From positions 1 to 34,544 of the forward strand of contig JAIBAI010000033.1 of the NCBI GenBank assembly GCA_019695235.1: 34,544 nt of DNA, in the 5' to 3' direction. The translations under genes were made by a program, and so were the position numbers. This DNA is from Bacteroidia bacterium (GTDB lineage Bacteria; Bacteroidota; Bacteroidia; M30B66). The notes under the pieces are model-generated. The model was given only the letters and a program-made list of their open reading frames with translations. It did no database searches and had not been told where the DNA came from. Positions 24,173-30,744 of the stretch are shown here, piece by piece. How positions within the stretch are numbered: position 1 is the stretch's first letter; each line of letters begins with the position of its first letter.

Positions 24173-25179
24173 CAATGTAAAATTTTAAAAACAAGTTCTT
24201 TCAAAAGATCACCGCCACTGGCACTTTCATTATTTACGCCTTTGCTGCGCATATCATTGTCACGTAAATGGTGAATTATCCGGATGATTTTTGCCGGACT
24301 GTAATTATTTGCGGCAATTTCATAGTCTCTGATAAAGTAGGGATTCACCCCCATTGACTTTGCAAAATCAGTGTTTCCCTTACTTCTAAGCCATTGATAA
24401 TGCAACACTTTTGAGAAGTAGCCAATAAACGACCCTAGAATTGCCTGAATAGGATGGTTTTTCGGGTTGCCCGCCATAAAAAAAGCAATCTTATTAGCAG
24501 TAAAGATGTCTTTTTTGCCTAAAGCTTTCTGCAACTCAAACACATTGTACTCCCTGCTTACCCCTACTATTCGTTCAATATCTTTTTCAGTAAACTCATA
24601 GCCTGTCTGGAAGTTCACCATGAGTTTTTCGGCTTCGTTGGCAACTTTCTCTAATTCATTTCCGACAAATTCAGCCATCATGATGGCCGCTTTGGGCTGT
24701 ATTTTAAAACCCCGTTTAAAAAGAAAACGACCAATCCATTCAGGGATCTTATCATCTTTTAATCTGTCAGATTTTACATAAACAGCTTCCTTCTCAAGTA
24801 TCTTAGAAAAAGTCTTGCGTTTGTCTGGTTCCTTTCCTTTGTAACAAATAACAAGTACCGTACTGGGCTGGGGTTTTAGAATATACGGCTCGAGTGCTTC
24901 CATCCCCTTCATCAGTTGCGCCTCTTTTACCAGCACCACCTGGTACTCGCTCATCATCGGAAAACGCTTGGCCACCGCAACAACATCTGAGGCACTTACT
25001 TCCAAACCATACAAAACGCTTTGGTTGAAATCACGCTCAGATTCCTCCAGAATACTTGATTCAATAAACGATGATATCTGGTCAATATAAAAGGGCTCTT
25101 CACCACATAAAAAATAAACCGGATGAAATTGCCGGTTCTTCAAATCTTTTAAAACTGCTTCGGCTGTAACTTGGGGCAT
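24172..25179 (-). CDS. holA: DNA polymerase III, delta subunit
   Basis: A 335-aa HolA protein, the clamp-loader subunit that opens the sliding clamp. The N terminus shows the family pattern VYFLCGEEPFYIDQISSFI; then VVAVAKRFPMMSEYQVVLVKEA, the central VGNELEKVANEAEKLM and IERIVGVSREYNVFELQKAL, and a C-terminal helical domain. The length is normal. It follows amn by 9 bases and is coupled to the EVE gene by a one-base stop/start overlap. Confidence 0.93.
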   Translation of the reverse strand: MPQVTAEAVLKDLKNRQFHPVYFLCGEEPFYIDQISSFIESSILEESERDFNQSVLYGLEVSASDVVAVAKRFPMMSEYQVVLVKEAQLMKGMEALEPYILKPQPSTVLVICYKGKEPDKRKTFSKILEKEAVYVKSDRLKDDKIPEWIGRFLFKRGFKIQPKAAIMMAEFVGNELEKVANEAEKLMVNFQTGYEFTEKDIERIVGVSREYNVFELQKALGKKDIFTANKIAFFMAGNPKNHPIQAILGSFIGYFSKVLHYQWLRSKGNTDFAKSMGVNPYFIRDYEIAANNYSPAKIIRIIHHLRDNDMRSKGVNNESASGGDLLKELVFKILH

Positions 25180-25188
25180 AATAGTGTA

Positions 25189-25962
25189 TCAATCGAAACG
25201 AAGGTGCTTAACGGTATGTCCGTTGTGAATCAATTCATTCAGTGATGCAATTCCAATCTTGATATGGTCATCTACAAAGTTTTGTGTTACAATGGTATCA
25301 CTCTTTTCTGTCTTGACCCCGGTGGCAACCATTGGCTGATCACTTACCAACAAAAGAGCTCCGGTAGGTATTTTATTCGCAAACCCCACAGTGAAAACAG
25401 TGGCAGTTTCCATATCAATAGCCATTGCCCGGGTCTTGCGAAGTGTGTCTTTAAAGTCGGTATCATGCTCCCATACCCTTCTGTTGGTAGTAAAAACCGT
25501 ACCAGTCCAATAATCTTTACCGTAGTTCCGAATAGAAGTCGAAACTGCTTTTTGCAAACTAAATGCCGGAAGAGCCGGAACCTCAGGAGGTAAATAATCA
25601 TTAGAAGTACCTTCACCCCTAATGGCGGCAATAGGAAGAATCAAATCACCCACTTCATTTTTCTTCTTTAACCCCCCACATTTACCAAGAAATAAACATG
25701 CCTTGGGTTGAATCGCCGAGAGCAGGTCCATGATGATGGCTGCATTGGGGCTTCCCATACCAAATTTTATTATAGTGATTCCATTGGCCGTGCTGGTAGG
25801 CATTGGCCGGTCAGCACCTTCAACTGTAGAACCCATAAACTCAGCAAATTTCTCAACATAATTGGTGAAATTGGTGAGCAGTATATATTTGCCGAATGAT
25901 TCCAACGACAAACCGGTATACCGGGGTAGCCAGTTGGCAACTATTTCTTCCTTGCTTTTCAT
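25189..25962 (-). CDS. amn: AMP nucleosidase
   Basis: A 257-aa protein of the PNP/UDP phosphorylase superfamily, of the short AMP-nucleosidase type common in Bacteroidota, which hydrolyses AMP to adenine and ribose 5-phosphate. Landmarks are IIKFGMGSPNAAIIMDLL, CLFLGKCGGLKKKNEVGDLILPIAAIRGEGTS (written here in two family blocks), TNRRVWEHD, AMAIDMETATVFTVGF (the ME(T/A) catalytic region) and LLLVSDQPM. The ATG at 25962 shares its CATG with the ATG of the divergent HsdR_N gene, so there is no intergenic space. A near-match -7 element (TATAATTTG on the minus strand, 25971-25979) lies within the neighbour's coding region. Confidence 0.93.
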   Translation of the reverse strand: MKSKEEIVANWLPRYTGLSLESFGKYILLTNFTNYVEKFAEFMGSTVEGADRPMPTSTANGITIIKFGMGSPNAAIIMDLLSAIQPKACLFLGKCGGLKKKNEVGDLILPIAAIRGEGTSNDYLPPEVPALPAFSLQKAVSTSIRNYGKDYWTGTVFTTNRRVWEHDTDFKDTLRKTRAMAIDMETATVFTVGFANKIPTGALLLVSDQPMVATGVKTEKSDTIVTQNFVDDHIKIGIASLNELIHNGHTVKHLRFD

Positions 25963-26428
25963 GAATACTTCAAATTATAGTTTCCCAAACCTGCAACTGC
26001 CTTCATTTGAAGCCAAGATACAGACGGTTCTACAAAGAACGGAAATTTTCGATGTATTCAGAAAAAGGTTTGTGCTTTTAAGTCCGGAAGAATGGGTACG
26101 ACAGCACATGCTTCACTATATGGTGGGGCACCTCGGCTATCCGCCCGGTTTATTGGGCGTTGAAGTATCACTTCGGCTGCATGGCCTCGTAAAACGCGCC
26201 GACATTGTGCTCTATGACCGCAAAGCTGAACCCTGGATGCTCGTTGAATGCAAGGCGGCACATGTGCAACTCAATCAAAATGTATTTGATCAGGCAGCCA
26301 GATACAACGTTCAAATGCGCGTACCTTATCTGGTTATTACCAATGGCAATAAGCTCATGGCAGCCGAAATAAACCAGCAAACGGGTACCATCCGACCATT
26401 GCAGCAAATGCCTGTCTTTAATCCTTAA
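25961..26428 (+). CDS. HsdR N-terminal-domain nuclease-fold protein
   Basis: A 155-aa protein that is essentially the N-terminal nuclease domain of type I restriction R subunits (HSDR_N) standing alone. The PD-(D/E)xK core is visible: Asp81 in KRADIVLYD, Glu96 and Lys98 in LVECKA, and a QxxxY motif (Gln111, Tyr115). The earlier VLLSPEEWVRQHMLHYMV block is characteristic of the Bacteroidota stand-alone family. The ATG at 25961 is chosen because the protein then begins with the family's short leader; a longer frame from 25862 would lie wholly opposite amn. No HsdM, HsdS or helicase is nearby, so restriction is unlikely. It ends 7 bases before the convergent P-type ATPase gene. Confidence 0.88.
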   Translation: MNTSNYSFPNLQLPSFEAKIQTVLQRTEIFDVFRKRFVLLSPEEWVRQHMLHYMVGHLGYPPGLLGVEVSLRLHGLVKRADIVLYDRKAEPWMLVECKAAHVQLNQNVFDQAARYNVQMRVPYLVITNGNKLMAAEINQQTGTIRPLQQMPVFNP

Positions 26429-26435
26429 ACGCCAT

Positions 26436-28352
26436 TCACTGGATGCGTACTGCATTAAATATGGCTAAAAGCGCAACCCCTACATCAGCAAACACTGCTT
26501 CCCACATCGTAGCGATACCACCTGCACCCAAACCAAGTACAAGCGCTTTTACAAAAAAAGCCATTGCAATATTCTGCCATACAATTTGCTTGGTTTTTTT
26601 GCTGATTTGAATGGCCAATGCAATTTTTTCCGGACGATCATCCTGGATTACAATATCTGCTGTTTCAATGGCAGCATCACTACCCAAGCCTCCCATCGCA
26701 ATGCCTATGTCGCTGATTGCCAAAGCAGGTGCATCATTAAACCCATCGCCCGCAAATGCAACTGTTTCACCTGTTGATTTGATAGCCTGAATTATTTGCA
26801 CTTTCTCCTCAGGCAACAAGTCTCCATAGGCTTCCAATACGCCTAATTGAGCAGCAACTTTCTGAACAACTGCCTCTTTGTCGCCGCTTAGCATCACCGA
26901 GCTGATGCCCAATGCATTCAAGCGCTCTAACATATAACCAGCGGTAGGTTTCACCTGATCAGCCAGCAGAAAGCTTGCAGCGAAGCGTCCTCCGTATGCC
27001 ACGCCAACCCAGGTATATGCCTCAGCGTTTGCTTGGGGTACCCCTGAAATTGCAAAACGCTTCATCAGCTTTTGATTTCCTACCAGTAACTCATCAGCAC
27101 CGACCATTGCCCGAAGCCCAAATCCCGGTATTTCCTCAATATTACTAAGTTCAGTACCATTATCCGACCGCCCGATATATTTTACAATTGCTGCAGCAAT
27201 CGAGTGGGTGCTGTGCTTTTCTAATGCGTAAACCAGCGGTAATAACGTTTTCGGGTCAAAACCTTCTTGAATGTTTTGCTCTTGTACCCTGAAAACCCCT
27301 TCTGTTAAAGTGCCTGTCTTATCTATTGCAAGGGTACTCGTTTTTGCCAGAAGGTCTAAGAAATTCCCACCTTTTACGAGAATACCGTGCCGGCTGGCTG
27401 CCCCAATCCCACCAAAATAACCCAGTGGAATAGATATCACCAGGGCACAGGGGCAGGAGATTACCAGAAAAACCAGGGCACGGTACAACCATTCGCTAAA
27501 CTGATACTGCGGTAGCAAAATCATTGGCAGGAAGCAAATAAGCAAGGCCATCGCTACCACTATGGGAGTGTAGATGCTGGCAAACTTGCGAATAAACAAT
27601 TCTGTTGGTGCTTTGCGGGCTGTTGCCTGCTGTACCAATTCGAGTACCCTGCTCAGCTTGCTATCAGCAAATGGCGCATTGACCACCACTTCTGATGGCT
27701 GGTTTAAGTTAATCATTCCGGCCAGCACAACATCTCCTTTTCTCTTTACTACAGGCATACTTTCACCAGTCAGCGCTGCTGCATTAAATACTGCGGACCC
27801 TGATTCAAGTATCCCGTCAAGTGCCAAGCGTTCGCCAGCTTTTAGCCGTATTAAAGCCCCTACCTGCACGCTTGCTGCTTTCACTTTTTCTTCACCCTGC
27901 GCTCCAATTAGCAACACCTCTTCGGGGCGCTGATCAAGCATCTGCTGAATGGAAGTGCGTGCACTGCGAACGGCCATCGTCTGAAACGTTTCTCCGACAG
28001 CGTAGAAAAGCATCACCGTTACAGCCTCAGCAAACTCACCAATAACAAAGGCTCCAACTGTTGCAAGCGTCATCAGGAAAAATTCAGAAAAAACCTCACC
28101 TTTACGTATACTGTTGAATGCCGCTCTAATTACCGGGAAGCCCGTTGGGAGGTAAGCAAGTAAATACCCTCCCAAACGCCAGTTCCCGCTAAACCATGGG
28201 GCAGAAAACCAGTGGTCAAGAGCAATAGCTGCAAGAAGAAAGCCCAGGGTAGTAAGGGGTGCGGCAAACATACGCCAGTGCGAAGTAGCATCTGATACAT
28301 GGTCATGCGAATGTTCATGGCCGTGTTCATCAATAGTATGTTTATGGCTCAC
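26436..28352 (-). CDS. P1B-type Zn2+/Cd2+-transporting ATPase
   Basis: A 638-aa heavy-metal efflux ATPase. Landmarks (numbered from the chosen start): a His-rich N terminus (HGHEHSHDH), TGES near 195, the CPC metal site in VISCPCALVISIP near 300, phosphorylation Asp344 in DKTGTLTEG, the HP-type EKHSTHSIAAAI segment, and GDGFNDAPALAISDIGIAMG. The last helix carries Asp in FADVGVALLAIFNAVR, the mark of the ZntA-like Zn/Cd/Pb subgroup. There is no HMA domain; the His cluster may replace it. The start is uncertain: GTG 28352 (GGAG three bases upstream) is preferred because TTG 28376 falls inside a -7 box; ATG at 28271 would remove the His region. Confidence 0.92.
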   Translation of the reverse strand: MSHKHTIDEHGHEHSHDHVSDATSHWRMFAAPLTTLGFLLAAIALDHWFSAPWFSGNWRLGGYLLAYLPTGFPVIRAAFNSIRKGEVFSEFFLMTLATVGAFVIGEFAEAVTVMLFYAVGETFQTMAVRSARTSIQQMLDQRPEEVLLIGAQGEEKVKAASVQVGALIRLKAGERLALDGILESGSAVFNAAALTGESMPVVKRKGDVVLAGMINLNQPSEVVVNAPFADSKLSRVLELVQQATARKAPTELFIRKFASIYTPIVVAMALLICFLPMILLPQYQFSEWLYRALVFLVISCPCALVISIPLGYFGGIGAASRHGILVKGGNFLDLLAKTSTLAIDKTGTLTEGVFRVQEQNIQEGFDPKTLLPLVYALEKHSTHSIAAAIVKYIGRSDNGTELSNIEEIPGFGLRAMVGADELLVGNQKLMKRFAISGVPQANAEAYTWVGVAYGGRFAASFLLADQVKPTAGYMLERLNALGISSVMLSGDKEAVVQKVAAQLGVLEAYGDLLPEEKVQIIQAIKSTGETVAFAGDGFNDAPALAISDIGIAMGGLGSDAAIETADIVIQDDRPEKIALAIQISKKTKQIVWQNIAMAFFVKALVLGLGAGGIATMWEAVFADVGVALLAIFNAVRIQ

Positions 28353-28373
28353 GGGCTCCGGAAAAAGATTAGT

Positions 28374-28381
28374 CAAATGTA
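28374..28381 (-). promoter_or_regulatory. -7 box for the P1B ATPase
   Basis: The minus strand reads TACATTTG, an exact TAnnTTTG match. Transcription would start near 28367, downstream of the TTG at 28376 and upstream of the GTG at 28352, which argues for the GTG start. No clear -33 TTG and no recognisable metal-regulator operator. Confidence 0.4.
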
Positions 28382-28432
28382 TGTATTGCCAGTTAATGCG
28401 ACCTTATCATCGGGTATGCTCCTTTTGATATA

Positions 28433-28756
28433 TCAGGAAACCATTTTCAAACCTACCACAGACCCTATCAGGGTGAACAAAAAGAAAATCCGCAAAAATG
28501 TGGCTGGCTCTTTAAAAACAAAAATTCCAAGCAATGCCGTGCCTGCTGCACCAATACCAGTCCACACTGCATAGGCAGTACCCAGCGGCAAGGTTTGGGT
28601 TACCTTTATTAACAGCGCCATGCTTGTAACCAGGGCAGCCAGAAAACCAACATACCATAGTATTATCTCTATACCTGACGCTGTTCGCGCCTTGCCCAGA
28701 CAAAAAGCAAATGTGACCTCAAATAATCCGGCAACAATTAAAAGCAACCAATTCAT
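28433..28756 (-). CDS. SMR family exporter, Gdx/SugE-like
   Basis: A 107-aa four-helix small multidrug resistance protein that works as a proton-coupled antiparallel dimer in the inner membrane. The essential membrane glutamate is in GLFEVTFAF (helix 1). The block LPLGTAYAVWTGIGAAGTALLGI matches the SugE/Gdx (guanidinium exporter) subgroup better than EmrE (which has a TGIAYAIWSG version), so guanidinium export is the likelier role. I see no guanidine riboswitch in the 49 bases upstream. It is the last gene of a probable trmH-like, corA, SMR run. Confidence 0.88.
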   Translation of the reverse strand: MNWLLLIVAGLFEVTFAFCLGKARTASGIEIILWYVGFLAALVTSMALLIKVTQTLPLGTAYAVWTGIGAAGTALLGIFVFKEPATFLRIFFLFTLIGSVVGLKMVS

Positions 28757-28805
28757 AATTTTTCAATTAACCTCGTAAAATCTCATTCAAGAACGCAGCA
28801 TAAGA

Positions 28806-29900
28806 CTAAAACCACGCTTTTTTCTTAAAATACCAAAGCATCCCTCCTGTTATGGCAATCATGAGCCCCCACACAGCAGGATATGCCCACCAAACACGCA
28901 ATTCAGGCATGTAATCGAAATTCATGCCATAAATACCAACAATAAAAGTTAGTGGAATGAAAATAGTTGCGATAATGGTCAGCGTTTTCATTACCATGTT
29001 CATTTTATTGCTGATTGAATTCAGGTAAATATCCATCAAGCCACTGGTAAGGTCACGATAAGTTTCAATTGTGTCAATGGCATGCACACAATGGTCGTAC
29101 ACATCGCGCAGGTATAAATCTGTATTGCCCTTTAAAAACCGGCTGTCACTTTTTGTCAATAAACCTATCACTTCCCGCATTGGCCAAATAGCCTTCCGGA
29201 GAAAAATTAATTCTTTTTTTAAACGATGTAACTCAACCTGATTGCTCTTAACGGCCTCATCAAGTAACTGAAATTCAAGTTCTTGCAACTGGTCGCCGAT
29301 TTTCTCCAATACCACAAAATAATTGTCAACAATCATATCGAGCATTGAATACATCAGATAATCAGCACCTGATTTACGCAGCTTCATGTTGCCCTTTTTC
29401 AAGCGCTCACGCAATGCTTCAAACACATCACCCTTGTCTTCAATAAAACTCACCAAAGTATTTCCGCACAGCACTATGCTCAATTGTTCGGTGGTAACAC
29501 ACTGGTTTGTTTGATCAAAGTCAATCATCTTCACCACCAGATACAAATAGGTGTCGTAATCATCAACTTTCGGCCTTTGCTCTGTATGTACTATATCTTC
29601 AAGTGCAAGGACGTGGAGACCCAGTTGCTGGCCAATCATCGCAATTTTGTCGGGCTGATGCACGCCTGTGACATGATACCAGTACACTTCGTCAGAAGCC
29701 TGCCCGAAGGTGATTTCATGTAAGTCAATCGCTGCTTTGTGGGCTATTGTTTCATTAGTGTACCTGAACAATTCAGCTTTAATCGCAAAATCACGCTTTT
29801 CGCCCAAATAAGTCAGCGTACCAGGTGCCAAACCGGCTTTGCGGCCAAATCGTGTACGACGGTGTTCTCGGGTTTGTGCAATTACTGTTTTCCTGGCCAT
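28806..29900 (-). CDS. corA: CorA-type magnesium/cobalt transporter
   Basis: A 364-aa CorA protein, a homopentameric Mg2+ (also Co2+/Ni2+) channel of the inner membrane. A long cytoplasmic domain contains VLALEDIVHTEQRPKVDDYDTYLYLVVKM-type family blocks (around 95-125) and a long helix (LQELEFQLLD, LHRLKKELIFLRKAIWPMREVI). Two C-terminal helices follow, with the signature YGMNFDYMPEL between them near residue 323 and a basic end (FKKKAWF). The N terminus is basic (TREHRRTRFGRKAG), unusual but seen in some family members. It starts 28 bases after the TrmH-like gene and is probably co-transcribed. Confidence 0.95.
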   Translation of the reverse strand: MARKTVIAQTREHRRTRFGRKAGLAPGTLTYLGEKRDFAIKAELFRYTNETIAHKAAIDLHEITFGQASDEVYWYHVTGVHQPDKIAMIGQQLGLHVLALEDIVHTEQRPKVDDYDTYLYLVVKMIDFDQTNQCVTTEQLSIVLCGNTLVSFIEDKGDVFEALRERLKKGNMKLRKSGADYLMYSMLDMIVDNYFVVLEKIGDQLQELEFQLLDEAVKSNQVELHRLKKELIFLRKAIWPMREVIGLLTKSDSRFLKGNTDLYLRDVYDHCVHAIDTIETYRDLTSGLMDIYLNSISNKMNMVMKTLTIIATIFIPLTFIVGIYGMNFDYMPELRVWWAYPAVWGLMIAITGGMLWYFKKKAWF

Positions 29901-29928
29901 TGTCTGTTCAAATTATCAATTAACTTCA

Positions 29929-30699
29929 TCAAGCAAGCCCTAGTCTTCTTCTTAGCTCTCCTATAATCAGGGCCGCAGCTACCGCAGCATTCAGCGATTC
30001 TCCTGCCTGACTGTCTGCCGGATATCGTGGTATGTGCATGTAGGTATTTACATAAGGTCTAATTTCTGTACTGATTCCATGGGCCTCACTTCCGATTATC
30101 AGGATTCCCTGCATGGCGTTTCCAGGCTGATAAATGGATTCGCCCTGAAGATCTGCCGCCATCACCAGAGTACCCCTCGGCACCTGCTCAAAAAACGTTG
30201 GTGCTACGACCCTATTGACCTGCACCCTGGTAAATGCGCCCATACTTGCCTGAATCACCTTGGGGTTGGTCCAGTCAACCGTTTGCTCGCATGCAAATAC
30301 TTGCCGGATACCAAACCAATCGGCCAGACGTATGAGGGTGCCAAGGTTTCCCGGATCGCTGATTTTGTCGAGATAGAGGCTTAACTCATCTTTTAAAGGG
30401 ACTATTTGCTGCTGTTCTGGGATAGTGCAAACCGCAATGACTTCCTGTGGTGCCTCCAGGTTGCTTATTTTTTTTATTTCTTGTACCGTACAGGTAATAA
30501 GCGCTGCCCCGGTATTCTGCACCAGCTTTTTATTTGCCTCAAACCAGCTGCTGCTTGCCAAAATATGCGTGCATGGGTATGCCTGCCGGATGATTTCAAG
30601 TACAATTTTATGCCCTTCAGCAATAAATTGCTGATGGAGTAAACGGTACTTTTTTTGATGCAGGGAACTGAAATGTTGAATCTTATTTTTGCCTGGCAT
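29929..30699 (-). CDS. SpoU/TrmH family RNA 2'-O-methyltransferase
   Basis: A 256-aa SPOUT enzyme that would methylate a ribose 2'-OH of tRNA or rRNA with SAM. An N-terminal substrate-binding domain (LHQKKYRLLHQQFIAEGHKIV) precedes the trefoil-knot catalytic domain with the three family motifs: ISDPGNLGTLIRLADWFG, LIIGSEAHGIS, and IPRYPADSQAGESLNAAVAAAL. Length and pattern fit the YsgA/RlmB-like group; the target nucleotide cannot be assigned. It is divergent from the TamL gene (46 bases between starts) and heads the run with corA and the SMR exporter. Confidence 0.93.
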   Translation of the reverse strand: MPGKNKIQHFSSLHQKKYRLLHQQFIAEGHKIVLEIIRQAYPCTHILASSSWFEANKKLVQNTGAALITCTVQEIKKISNLEAPQEVIAVCTIPEQQQIVPLKDELSLYLDKISDPGNLGTLIRLADWFGIRQVFACEQTVDWTNPKVIQASMGAFTRVQVNRVVAPTFFEQVPRGTLVMAADLQGESIYQPGNAMQGILIIGSEAHGISTEIRPYVNTYMHIPRYPADSQAGESLNAAVAAALIIGELRRRLGLA

Positions 30700-30718
30700 C
30701 GAAAAGCCTTTAAATTTG
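30689..30718 (+). promoter_or_regulatory. Promoter of tamL (-33 TTG, -7 TAAATTTG)
   Basis: TTG (30689-30691, within TTTTTG) is followed after exactly 19 bases by TAAATTTG (30711-30718), an essentially ideal Bacteroidota promoter. The transcript would start near 30725, which supports ATG 30745 as the tamL start and rules out the upstream in-frame TTG/ATG codons at 30655-30675. The -33 part lies inside the divergent TrmH-like gene's first codons. Confidence 0.75.
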
Positions 30719-30744
30719 AGGCATTAAAGGTATCAATTCCCGGG

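Noticed and set aside
25862-25960. N-terminal extension of the HsdR_N protein
   Set aside because: It would run entirely opposite the amn coding sequence, and the protein matches its family best when it starts at 25961.
23765-26428. Restriction or anti-phage defence island
   Set aside because: EVE and HsdR_N domains occur in defence systems, but here they flank holA and amn, with no methylase, specificity subunit, helicase or mobile-element signs.
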